Origin: Pseudorhodobacter sp. E13
Lineage (GTDB): Bacteria; Pseudomonadota; Alphaproteobacteria; Rhodobacterales; Rhodobacteraceae
Length of the DNA stretch: 64,000 nt
Assembly: GCF_003991405.1 (NCBI RefSeq)
Contig: NZ_RPEN01000158.1
Span: 248,001 to 312,000, forward strand
Direction: 5' to 3'
Below the pieces are notes generated by a model. It made no database searches. It saw only the letters and a list, made by a program, of their open reading frames with translations, and was not told where the DNA came from. This document shows positions 9,061 through 17,089 of this stretch, piece after piece (position 1 is the first letter of the stretch; the number at the start of each line of letters is the position of its first letter). Both the position numbers and the translations under genes were made by a program.

Positions 9061-10329
9061 ATGCCCAACCTGCCCGAACTCTTCCGCGTCTTTGCCCGTA
9101 TCGGCCTGCTGTCCTTTGGCGGGCCCGCGGCGCAGATCGCGCTGATGCACCGAGAACTGGTCGAAGAGCGCCCTTGGATGACCGAGGCGGACTTCCTGCG
9201 CGCGCTGTCCTTTTGCATGATGCTGCCGGGGCCAGAGGCGATGCAGCTTGCCACCTATTCCGGCTGGCGCTTGCGCGGGGTGACAGGCGGGCTGATCGCA
9301 GGGCTGCTTTTCGTGTTGCCGGGGGCGCTGGTGGTGCTGCTGCTGGCCATGGCCTATGCCGCCTTTGGCGATCTGCCGCTGATGGCGGCGCTGCTGCGCG
9401 GGGTGCAGGCGGCGGTGCTGGCAATTGTGCTGCACGCGCTGCGGAAGCTGTCCAAACGCGCGCTGAAAGGCCCTGTGCATTGGGCCTTGGCATTCGCCGC
9501 CTTCATCGCGCTTTTTGTGTTTGACCTGCCCTTCCCCGTGGTGGTGCTTGGCGCGGGCCTGATCGGCTTTTTCACCTTCAACAGCACGGCGGCCCCTCGT
9601 CCCGCCGCAGCACCAAGGCCGATGCTTCTGCGCCAAACCTTGTCACAAGCCGCAATCTGGGCGGCAGTCTGGCTGCTGCCGCTGGCCGCCTTGTGGCTGT
9701 TTAACGCCACCTTCCTGTTTGAAATCGGGCTGCTGTTTTCCCAACTCGCCGTGCTGACCTTCGGCGGCGCCTATGCAGTGCTGGCATGGCTGTCGCAAAC
9801 CATCGTCGATGGCAAAGGCTGGTTGACCCTGCCGCAGATGATCGACGCTTTGGGCCTTGCCGAAACCACGCCCGGCCCTTTAATCCTTGTCACCGAATTC
9901 GTGGCCTATCTGGCTGGCCATGGCAAAGGCGGCCTGCCCTTGGGCCTTGCCGCCGCAGCAGTCGCCCTCTGGATGACCTTCGCGCCTTGCTTTTTGTGGA
10001 TCTTCGCAGGGGCACCCCTGATCGAGAGGCTGGAACATGCGCCACGGCTCAGCGCGGCACTTGCCGCCATTACGGCAGCGGTTGTGGGGGTGATTGCGAA
10101 CCTGTCGCTCTGGTTCGCGCTGCATGTGCTGTTTGCCACGGTGCAAACCACCCAGATCGGCCCCGCCCGCCTCATCCTACCTGTCCTGTCCAGCCTTGAC
10201 CCCTTGGCCGCCGGGCTGGCCTTGCTGGCCACCGCGCTGATCTTTCTGCGCCATTGGGGCCTGCCCGCAACCCTTGCCCTCTGCGCAGGCTTGGGCGCAC
10301 TGCCCGCCTTGGCCCCTATCGGTCTCTGA
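9061..10329 (+). CDS. chrA: ChrA chromate efflux transporter (CHR family)
   Basis: 422-residue inner-membrane protein made of two homologous halves, the long-chain CHR form. The first half begins with FARIGLLSFGGPAAQIALMH and has LSFCMMLPGPEAMQLATYSGW; the second repeats the pattern with LTFGGAYAVLAWLSQ and IDALGLAETTPGPLILVTEF. These PGPE/TPGP motifs are diagnostic. Ten or more hydrophobic segments are visible. Family members expel chromate using the proton gradient, and some are sulfate-related. Its partner rhodanese-ChrB gene is directly upstream. Confidence 0.93.
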   Translation: MPNLPELFRVFARIGLLSFGGPAAQIALMHRELVEERPWMTEADFLRALSFCMMLPGPEAMQLATYSGWRLRGVTGGLIAGLLFVLPGALVVLLLAMAYAAFGDLPLMAALLRGVQAAVLAIVLHALRKLSKRALKGPVHWALAFAAFIALFVFDLPFPVVVLGAGLIGFFTFNSTAAPRPAAAPRPMLLRQTLSQAAIWAAVWLLPLAALWLFNATFLFEIGLLFSQLAVLTFGGAYAVLAWLSQTIVDGKGWLTLPQMIDALGLAETTPGPLILVTEFVAYLAGHGKGGLPLGLAAAAVALWMTFAPCFLWIFAGAPLIERLEHAPRLSAALAAITAAVVGVIANLSLWFALHVLFATVQTTQIGPARLILPVLSSLDPLAAGLALLATALIFLRHWGLPATLALCAGLGALPALAPIGL

Positions 10330-10434
10330 TCCCGCGCATCAAGAAGTTGCTGTCAGGCGGCATTTTCAGCGCCTGCACCTCTTTCTTTCACCCCCAAATC
10401 CCCTATGCTGAACGGAATCGAAGAAAGGGCACCC

Positions 10435-10911
10435 ATGGCGCGCAGCATTGACTATGGCAACCTCATGCATAACGCGATGCGCGGGTTGATCCAATCCGTG
10501 CTGACGGATGTGTCCTTGCATGGCCTGCCCGGAAATCACCATTTCTTCATCACCTTCGACACCACTCATCCCGATGTCGCCATCGCCGACTGGCTGCGCG
10601 CGCGCTACCCGACCGAAATGACCATCGTGATCCAGAACTGGTTCGAAAACCTCGATGTCACCGACAGCGGCTTTTCCATCACGCTGAACTTCGGCAATAA
10701 CCCCGAACCGCTGGTCATCCCTTTCGACGCCCTGCGCACCTTCGTTGACCCATCGGTCGAATTCGGCCTGCGCTTTGAAACCAGCGACGATGATGATGAT
10801 GACGAAGACGACGCGGAAGACGACGACGACCCGCCAGAGCCGGAAGAGGAAACGCCCGCAAAACCCGCGCGCGAAGCCGAAGTCCTGTCGCTCGACAAAT
10901 TCCGCAAATAA
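10435..10911 (+). CDS. sspB: SspB, ClpXP adaptor for ssrA-tagged proteins (alpha type)
   Basis: 158-residue protein of the alpha-proteobacterial SspB family. The substrate-binding domain covers residues ~1-120 (MARSIDYGNLMHNAMRGL, LPGNHHFFITFDT, IVIQNWFENLDV). A flexible, very acidic linker follows (a run of Asp/Glu around residues 118-143) and the protein ends in VLSLDKFRK, the short C-terminal motif that docks on the ClpX N-domain. It tethers tmRNA-tagged proteins to ClpXP. clpX, clpP and ssrA all lie within 10 kb. The start at 10435 gives the family N-terminus; an upstream in-frame ATG at 10405 adds an unconserved leader. Confidence 0.92.
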   Translation: MARSIDYGNLMHNAMRGLIQSVLTDVSLHGLPGNHHFFITFDTTHPDVAIADWLRARYPTEMTIVIQNWFENLDVTDSGFSITLNFGNNPEPLVIPFDALRTFVDPSVEFGLRFETSDDDDDDEDDAEDDDDPPEPEEETPAKPAREAEVLSLDKFRK

Positions 10912-10923
10912 GGCGACATACAG

Positions 10924-11493
10924 ATGTCCAACATGCTCAGCGATCTCGCCTTTTTTCTGAAACAGGCGGTGCTTCAACCCAAGCAAACCTCCTCGCTCGT
11001 GCCCTCCTCGCGCGCTTTGGCCAAGGCGATGGCGGCGGCACTGTCGCCCGCCACCGGCCCGGTGGTGGAATTCGGCCCCGGCACCGGCACCATCACCCGC
11101 GCCATTCTGGACCAAGGTGTCGCCCCCGCTGATCTGACCTTGTTTGAGATGAACCCCGCCTTTGCCGAAGAATTGCACAGCCGCTTTCCCGGCGTGACCA
11201 TCCATGTCACCGGCGCGCAAGACGCCCCGAAACATATCCCCGGCAAAGTGGGGGCCGTTGTCTCTGGCCTGCCGCTTCTGTCCATGCCGCGCAGCCTGCG
11301 GCGCGAGATTGTCGGCGCCGCCTTCGACATTCTGCGCCCCGATGGGTTCATGGTGCAATTCACCTATGGCCAGAACGCGCCACTTTCCGCCGAAGGTCTG
11401 GCCAGCCTCGGCCTGCGCGCCGAAAAAACCACCAAGATCTGGGGCAACTTCCCACCTGCCCAAGTCTATATCCTGCGGCAAGCCGACCACTGA
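10924..11493 (+). CDS. PmtA-like phospholipid N-methyltransferase
   Basis: 189-residue class I SAM-dependent methyltransferase. SAM-binding motif I is VVEFGPGTGTITRAIL; motif IV region is GAVVSGLPLLSMP. The N-terminal stretch (FLKQAVLQPKQTSSLVPSSRALAKAM) is characteristic of the rhizobial-type PmtA family that methylates phosphatidylethanolamine towards phosphatidylcholine, and resembles rRNA adenine dimethylases. It starts 12 bp behind sspB and is likely co-transcribed. The lipid substrate is inferred from the family only. Confidence 0.8.
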   Translation: MSNMLSDLAFFLKQAVLQPKQTSSLVPSSRALAKAMAAALSPATGPVVEFGPGTGTITRAILDQGVAPADLTLFEMNPAFAEELHSRFPGVTIHVTGAQDAPKHIPGKVGAVVSGLPLLSMPRSLRREIVGAAFDILRPDGFMVQFTYGQNAPLSAEGLASLGLRAEKTTKIWGNFPPAQVYILRQADH

Positions 11494-11611
11494 TCGCCGG
11501 CCACAGGAAAACTCCTTAATTTAACGCGATCTGCGACTGTATGCCGCCGTATACCGATTGATTTTCACCCCCTGCCCCCCTATGAAGGGCCAAATTCAGC
11601 AGGAGTGCATC

Positions 11612-13006
11612 ATGTCCGCGACCCGTACCGAAACCGACAGCTTTGGCCCGCTCGAAGTTCCCGCCGATAAATACTGGGGCGCACAGACCCAGCGCTCGAT
11701 CATGAACTTCCCCATCGGCTGGGAACGCCAGCCCGTTGCCATCATCCGCGCGCTTGGCGTCATCAAGAAAGCCTGCGCGCTGGTCAACAAGGCCCAAGGC
11801 GATATGCCCGCCGATCTGGCCGACACCATCGCCGCCGCCGCGCAAGAGGTGATCGACGGCAAATTTGACGACAATTTTCCGCTGGTCGTCTGGCAAACCG
11901 GTTCTGGCACCCAATCCAACATGAACGCAAATGAGGTGATCTCCAACCGCGCGATTGAAATGCTGGGCGGCGTGATGGGCTCTAAAAAACCGGTCCACCC
12001 GAACGATCATTGCAACATGGGCCAGTCGTCGAACGATACCTTCCCCACCGCGATGCATGTCGCGACCGGCATGATGGCGCGCGATGTGCTGCTGCCCGGC
12101 CTGCGCAAACTGCATGCGGCACTGGTGGCAAAATCCAACGAATTCAAGGATATCATCAAGATCGGCCGCACCCATACGCAGGATGCAACGCCGCTGACCT
12201 TGGGTCAGGAATTTGGCGGCTATGCGCATCAGGTGGCCAAGGGCCTCCAGCGCGTCGAATCCTGCCTGCCCGACATCTATGAACTGGCCCAAGGCGGCAC
12301 CGCTGTTGGCACCGGGCTGAACACCCGCGTCGGCTGGGACAGCCGCGTCGCCGCCGAAATCGCCGCGATCACCGGCCTGCCCTTCGTCACCGCGCCCAAC
12401 AAGTTTGAATCGCTGGCCGCGCATGACGCAATGGTCATGTTCTCCGGCGCGCTGAAAACCGTGGCGGGCAGCCTGTTCAAAATCGCCAATGACATGCGCC
12501 TGCTCGGCTCCGGCCCCCGCTCCGGCCTTGGTGAATTGATCCTGCCGGAAAACGAACCGGGCTCCTCGATCATGCCGGGCAAGGTCAACCCGACCCAAGC
12601 CGAAGCGCTGACCATGGTTTGCGCCCATGTCATGGGCAATGATGCCGCCATCGGTTTTGCAGGCTCGCAGGGCCATTTTGAGTTGAACGTCTACAATCCG
12701 ATGATGTCCTATAACCTGTTGCAAAGCATGCAGCTTCTGGGCGATGCCGCTGGCAGCTTCACCGATAACATGGTCGTCGGCACGCAGGCCAATGTGGCCC
12801 GCATCGACAAGCTGATGAAGGAATCGCTGATGCTGGTCACGGCTTTGGCCCCCACCATCGGCTATGACAACGCCACCAAAGTCGCCAAAACCGCGCATAA
12901 GAACGGCACCACCCTGCGTGAAGAGGCAATCGCCCTCGGTCTCGTCGACGGTGAAACCTTTGACCGCGTGGTCCGTCCCGAAGATATGATCGGCCCGAAA
13001 GGCTAA
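11612..13006 (+). CDS. fumC: Class II fumarate hydratase (fumarase C)
   Basis: 464-residue iron-independent fumarase catalysing fumarate to L-malate in the TCA cycle. Diagnostic motifs are [14 protein letters not shown], the [15 protein letters not shown] segment, [17 protein letters not shown] with its catalytic His, and the superfamily signature [11 protein letters not shown] containing the catalytic serine loop. The start at 11612 follows AGGAG and gives [20 protein letters not shown], the normal N-terminus. Two small genes follow immediately. Confidence 0.97.
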   Translation: MSATRTETDSFGPLEVPADKYWGAQTQRSIMNFPIGWERQPVAIIRALGVIKKACALVNKAQGDMPADLADTIAAAAQEVIDGKFDDNFPLVVWQTGSGTQSNMNANEVISNRAIEMLGGVMGSKKPVHPNDHCNMGQSSNDTFPTAMHVATGMMARDVLLPGLRKLHAALVAKSNEFKDIIKIGRTHTQDATPLTLGQEFGGYAHQVAKGLQRVESCLPDIYELAQGGTAVGTGLNTRVGWDSRVAAEIAAITGLPFVTAPNKFESLAAHDAMVMFSGALKTVAGSLFKIANDMRLLGSGPRSGLGELILPENEPGSSIMPGKVNPTQAEALTMVCAHVMGNDAAIGFAGSQGHFELNVYNPMMSYNLLQSMQLLGDAAGSFTDNMVVGTQANVARIDKLMKESLMLVTALAPTIGYDNATKVAKTAHKNGTTLREEAIALGLVDGETFDRVVRPEDMIGPKG

Positions 13007-13010
13007 GATA

Positions 13011-13199
13011 TTGGCTGACATCATCAACCTGCGCGCCGCCAAGAAAGCCCGTCAACGGGCCGAGGCGCGCGCGCAGGGTGATGCCAATGCCGCCAAATTT
13101 GGCCGGACCAAGGCGGAACGCACGCTTGAGGCGGCGCAAAGCGACAAAGCCCGCCAAAGCCTCGACGCCCATAAACGCGAAGACGGGCCGCAGAAATGA
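13011..13199 (+). CDS. DUF4169 family small protein
   Basis: 62-residue, highly charged, Ala/Arg/Lys-rich protein starting with MADIINLRAAKKARQRAEA and likely helical throughout. This matches the DUF4169 family found next to fumC in Rhodobacterales; no function is established. The initiation codon is TTG at 13011, only 4 bp after the fumC stop, suggesting translational coupling. Its end overlaps the next gene by 4 bp (ATGA). Confidence 0.8.
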   Translation: MADIINLRAAKKARQRAEARAQGDANAAKFGRTKAERTLEAAQSDKARQSLDAHKREDGPQK

Positions 13200-13423
13200 C
13201 CGCCCGCCCCGTCAAACATTCCCTCACCCTGCGCGGCCACCGCACCTCGGTTTCGCTGGAGACCGAATTCTGGCACGCCTTCCGCCAGATCGCCGAGGCA
13301 CAGGACAAAACCATCAACGCGCTGGCGATTGAGATTGACGAACAACGCCCGCCAGATGCGGGCCTTGCCTCGTCCATCCGCGTCTTTGTGCTGAACCACT
13401 ACAAAAACGCCGCCCCGAAATAA
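13196..13423 (+). CDS. Ribbon-helix-helix domain protein
   Basis: 75 residues with a ribbon-helix-helix fold of the RHH_4 type: strand HSLTLRGHRTSVSLETEF, then helices AFRQIAEAQDKTINALAIEI and SSIRVFVLNHY. Such small proteins are predicted DNA-binding factors, and no toxin partner is visible here. It overlaps the DUF4169 gene by ATGA and is probably the last gene of the fumC transcript. Confidence 0.8.
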   Translation: MTARPVKHSLTLRGHRTSVSLETEFWHAFRQIAEAQDKTINALAIEIDEQRPPDAGLASSIRVFVLNHYKNAAPK

Positions 13424-13436
13424 CGCGCGCGCGCCT

Positions 13437-13466
13437 GCTTTCTTTCCGGTCCAAATATCCATACCC
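13437..13466 (+). repeat. Dispersed intergenic repeat, copy 3 (divergent)
   Basis: After the ribbon-helix-helix gene the sequence reads CTTTCTTTCCGGTCCAAATA and then TCCATACCCGG, a diverged version of copies 1 and 2. It lies in the convergent gap before the P450 gene. Confidence 0.5.
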
Positions 13467-13575
13467 GGCCCGCCAAAACGCCCCCCCTTGGGCGTGTGCC
13501 AGCCCTTAACAAAAGGTAAATTTCTCAAAGGTTTTTCTAGTTTTTCAAGGTGTTAGCCGGCATTCCGCGCGCGAT

Positions 13576-14922
13576 TCAGCCGCGTGGTTTCACGTCCAGC
13601 CAAATCCCATCCTTGGCCCGCACCGTCAGATGCGCCACCGGAACCGGAACCCGGCCCGCCACCAAGTCAAACCGATAGGCCCGCAACAGCATCGCCAGCA
13701 AAAGCGGCCCTTCCACCATCGCAAAACCCGCCCCCGTGCAAACCCGCGGCCCCGCCGAAAACGGAATGAACGCATCGCGCCCGCAGGTCCGCCCTGCCTC
13801 CGTCTGCCAGCGGTCCGGGTCAAATTCGTCGGCCCGCTCCCAAATCCGTTCATGCCGATGCAGGTGCCACGGGCTCAGCACCACCTGCCCGCCGGGGGCC
13901 ACCTTGCGGCCCCGAAATTCCTCCGGGCAGGCGTTTTCCCGCACCATCATCGGCACCGGCGGATAAAGCCGCAACGTCTCACGGAACACATCGCGGATGA
14001 ATTTCAGCTTGCTCATCGCAGCAAAATCCGGCGCAGCGCCGATCATCGCCGCCTCCGCTGCTGCCCTTTCCTGCACCTCGGGGTGCATCGCCAGCAAATA
14101 CAACGCCCAGCCCAAAGCCGAGGCGCTGGTTTCATGCCCCGCCAGAAAGAAAATCGCGACCTGATCAATCATCTCCTCGGTCCCGAACCGCTCCCCCGTC
14201 TCGGGGTCGGCGGTTGTCATGATTTTCGTCGCCAGATCATCCGGTGCGGTGCCTGCCGCGATCTCGGCGGCCCGCGCCTCGGTCAATTGCCGGATAAGCC
14301 CCCGTATCCGCGCCGCCGTCGCCCGCGTGCGGCGGGAATGAAAGCGCGGCACCCAGCGCGGCAGCGGCAAGAACGCCGCAAGGTTCAGGATCGGCTGTTC
14401 ACGCTGATAGGCGCGGAACTGGTCAAACACCTCTGCCGCGATCTCATGCTCGATCGGGATGGAAAACAGCGTGCGGAAAATCACATCCGCTGCCGCATGG
14501 CTCATCTCCGGCTCAATTTCCTGCACACCGGGCTGCATCCGCGCCACCGCCGCCTGCCCTGCTGCGACCATGGCCGGAAATGTCTCGCGGATGCGCCCGC
14601 CTTCAAAGGCCGGGTCGATGATGCGCCGCTGCCGCTTCCACACCGCCCCATTCGTCACGAAAACCGAATTGCCCAGCAGCGGGTTCAACCCTTCGCGGAT
14701 ACGGTTCGACTTCGGAAAATCATCGGGCCGTTCATTCAGCACCCGCCGCACCAGCGCCGGATCGTTGCACAGATAGCTGCGGAAAAACGGGGTCCGAAAC
14801 TCTGCCATCCACGCCCGATACAGCCGCGCGGGCTGCGCCGACAGGATATCCTGCCGAAACAGCTTCATATAGCGCCAGAGCGAAACTTTATCGGGCCGTG
14901 CAGGCGGTTTGGGCGGGATCAT
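13576..14922 (-). CDS. Cytochrome P450
   Basis: 448-residue soluble P450 without a membrane anchor. The I-helix oxygen-binding motif is AGHETSAS, the K-helix ExxR is ETLR, and the heme-binding loop FSAGPRVCTGAGFA places the axial thiolate at Cys395. The overall wording resembles the CYP4/CYP102-like class with fatty-acid or terpene-like substrates, but substrate cannot be assigned. No ferredoxin or reductase gene is nearby. The start overlaps the stop of the upstream membrane hydrolase gene by 4 bp, so the two are translationally coupled. Confidence 0.92.
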   Translation of the reverse strand: MIPPKPPARPDKVSLWRYMKLFRQDILSAQPARLYRAWMAEFRTPFFRSYLCNDPALVRRVLNERPDDFPKSNRIREGLNPLLGNSVFVTNGAVWKRQRRIIDPAFEGGRIRETFPAMVAAGQAAVARMQPGVQEIEPEMSHAAADVIFRTLFSIPIEHEIAAEVFDQFRAYQREQPILNLAAFLPLPRWVPRFHSRRTRATAARIRGLIRQLTEARAAEIAAGTAPDDLATKIMTTADPETGERFGTEEMIDQVAIFFLAGHETSASALGWALYLLAMHPEVQERAAAEAAMIGAAPDFAAMSKLKFIRDVFRETLRLYPPVPMMVRENACPEEFRGRKVAPGGQVVLSPWHLHRHERIWERADEFDPDRWQTEAGRTCGRDAFIPFSAGPRVCTGAGFAMVEGPLLLAMLLRAYRFDLVAGRVPVPVAHLTVRAKDGIWLDVKPRG

Positions 14923-16142
14923 GGCGCGACCGAGGTGAATTTGTTGACAGGCAGCTCAATCCGCGACTGCGAAGGCGGGCGCCCCTGATAGCGCGCGCCA
15001 AGCGTCAGCGGGCCTGCGGTGATGCGGAAATAATCATAGTCACGGGGCCGATCAAAGGCGCAGAGATATTGGAAATGCAGCCGGAAAAACCGCCAGCGCA
15101 GCGCCTTCCAACGGGCGGGGGACAGGGTTTGCGTGAAGGCCGCCGAAAACACCAACGGCCAGCGTTTGCCCGCCGGGGCCACGCCCGACACAGCCACGGG
15201 ATCACACAGCGCAAAGGCGCAGCCATCGCCGGGGGCTGTGACATCGACCCAATCCAACGCCTCTGTTTGCGACAGATAGGCCAGATCCGCCCGCAACCGA
15301 TAGGCTGCGGGCAGGAAGGACACCATCGGCACCACCTGCCCCAGCGACAGAAACGACAGCGCAGGCCCCGCCGCAGGCACCCGCCCCGCCCGGATCAGAT
15401 CGGCCAGCACCGACACGGCCAGATGCACGCCCGAGGAATGGCCGACGACCAGAACCTCCTCCACCTCCTCGGCCATCGCGGCGGCAATGGCATCGCCAAA
15501 CACCGCCATCCGCGCCTCCAGTTCCGGCGGGTTCGCGCCGTTGAACTGGGCGGAATAGGCATAGTCATGCATCAGGTAATAGGCAAAGACCTTGTTATCC
15601 ACCCGGCGGAACCAATGCAGCAAGGCCACCCCCGCCCCGATACCCACCGCGCCGCCGACCCATTCGCCATAGGGAAACAGGCCCCCCAGACGCAGACAGC
15701 CCCACGCCAAGACCAGCGCCAGCGCCAATTGGCCCAAAAGAAACACGATCGGGTAAAGTGCTGCAATCACCGGGCCTTTGCGCAGACGCATCAACCGCCA
15801 CAGCGCCCCCGACCCGATATAAATCCAGGCGGTGCGCATCAGCTGGCGGTAGGTGCCCACAATCCCCGTCTCCATCGAGGATTTGACGATATCAGACCAG
15901 ACCAGCACATCCACCTGCGCCTGAACCTTGGCCCCGTCCATCTCGGCCGTCACGTCCCAGCCATATGCACCGCCGGATTGTTTGGGCGACAGCGCGATCT
16001 GATAGCCGGAAATCGCGGACTGTGCGGCGGCTTCCTTGCGGTAAAGCTCGCGGTAGCGGCGGGGGTGGAACGGGTCATATCCCGGCACATAAAACACGCG
16101 GCGGCGTTTGACGCTTGTTGTCTCTGGGGTCGTTTTCGCCAT
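14919..16142 (-). CDS. Membrane-anchored alpha/beta-hydrolase-like protein
   Basis: 407 residues. The N-terminal part (residues ~15-100) begins with KRRRVFYVPGYDPFHPRRYR, resembling the first strand of an alpha/beta hydrolase. Two membrane segments lie at ~127-150 and ~157-177. A nucleophile-elbow motif GHSSG (Ser236) follows, with VLVVGHSSGVHLAVSVLADL around it. The enzyme class is therefore a serine hydrolase or lipase-like protein with an inserted membrane hairpin; no characterised homologue is recognised. The ATG at 16142 is preferred over a TTG at 16190. It is coupled to the P450 gene by a 4-bp overlap. Confidence 0.7.
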   Translation of the reverse strand: MAKTTPETTSVKRRRVFYVPGYDPFHPRRYRELYRKEAAAQSAISGYQIALSPKQSGGAYGWDVTAEMDGAKVQAQVDVLVWSDIVKSSMETGIVGTYRQLMRTAWIYIGSGALWRLMRLRKGPVIAALYPIVFLLGQLALALVLAWGCLRLGGLFPYGEWVGGAVGIGAGVALLHWFRRVDNKVFAYYLMHDYAYSAQFNGANPPELEARMAVFGDAIAAAMAEEVEEVLVVGHSSGVHLAVSVLADLIRAGRVPAAGPALSFLSLGQVVPMVSFLPAAYRLRADLAYLSQTEALDWVDVTAPGDGCAFALCDPVAVSGVAPAGKRWPLVFSAAFTQTLSPARWKALRWRFFRLHFQYLCAFDRPRDYDYFRITAGPLTLGARYQGRPPSQSRIELPVNKFTSVAP

Positions 16143-16193
16143 TGGCCTGCCTGACTGTCTTTCCCCGCAGTATAGCGGGAAATCTGGCAAAAC

Positions 16194-16943
16194 TTAGCCC
16201 AAAGAACTGAGCGCGGGGAAGGTTTCCAGCAGCCAGAACGAGAAGGCCGAGAAAGCCCCCGTCAGCAATGCCACGCCCACTACGATCAACAGCACACCCA
16301 TCGCGCGTTCGATGGTTTTCATATGACGCTTGAGCCGTGACATCAGGCCAACGGCGCGTTCAATAAAGACAGCGGCCAGAATGAAGGGCAGGCCCAGACC
16401 GATGGCGTAAACCCCCAGCAGCGTGGTGCCGCGTGTCAGGCTGGCCTCGGACGCTGCAAGCGACAGGATCGCGCCCAGTTGCGGGCCGATGCACGGTGTC
16501 CAGCCAAAGGCGAAAGCAAGGCCCAGAAGATAGGCCCCAAAGGCCGAGCCGCCCCGGTCGCCCGCATCCAGACGCGCCTCGCGGTCCAGCATGCTGATGC
16601 GGAAAATGCCCAGAAAATGCAGCCCGAAGATGATGACGACCGCACCCGACACCTTGGACAGAACGTCCTGATATTGCAGGAAAAACGTGCCAAAGATCGA
16701 CGCCGTGAAGCCAAGGAACAGGAACACCGTTGACAGGCCCAGCACAAAGAACACCGCAGGCAGCAGAACCCGGCGGCGCGCGGTGCTGCCTGTCATCTCT
16801 CCCATGCTGATTCCGCCCATATAGGCCAGATAGGGCGGCACGATTGGCAGGACGCAAGGGCTGAGGAAAGACAGAACACCCGCCAAAAGCGCCACCAGCA
16901 TGGCCGGGGCAAGGGCGGCGTCGATAAGATCAATTCCGATCAT
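16194..16943 (-). CDS. ccdA: CcdA, thiol-reductant transporter for cytochrome c maturation
   Basis: 249-residue membrane protein with about six hydrophobic segments, the short DsbD-family form. Two cysteines sit at the conserved positions, in LSFLSPCVLPIVPPYLAYMGG and FGWTPCIGPQLGAIL. It passes electrons from cytoplasmic thioredoxin to periplasmic proteins, mainly for cytochrome c assembly. AGGA lies 6 bases before the ATG at 16943, which is preferred to the ATG at 16949 that almost touches it. It lies downstream of rne on the same strand, separated by a terminator. Confidence 0.92.
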   Translation of the reverse strand: MIGIDLIDAALAPAMLVALLAGVLSFLSPCVLPIVPPYLAYMGGISMGEMTGSTARRRVLLPAVFFVLGLSTVFLFLGFTASIFGTFFLQYQDVLSKVSGAVVIIFGLHFLGIFRISMLDREARLDAGDRGGSAFGAYLLGLAFAFGWTPCIGPQLGAILSLAASEASLTRGTTLLGVYAIGLGLPFILAAVFIERAVGLMSRLKRHMKTIERAMGVLLIVVGVALLTGAFSAFSFWLLETFPALSSLG

Positions 16944-17033
16944 GGGCATTCCTTTGGGTTGCCAGCCTGTCATAGCGCTTTGGCGGCCCCTCGTCACGCC
17001 GACAATTGGTCACGTTGCCGTGGGCCAATGTGT

Positions 17034-17070
17034 CAACGAAAACGGGCGCGAGGTTGCCCCCGCGCCCGTT
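17034..17070 (-). terminator. Rho-independent terminator after rne
   Basis: A 10-bp perfect stem (AACGGGCGCG / CGCGCCCGTT, arms 17041-17050 and 17061-17070) lies 20 bp past the rne stop. On the minus strand it is followed by TTCGTTGACA, a short T-containing tract. It should limit read-through from rne into ccdA. Confidence 0.75.
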
Positions 17071-17089
17071 CGATCCTGTGTGCCTTGGC

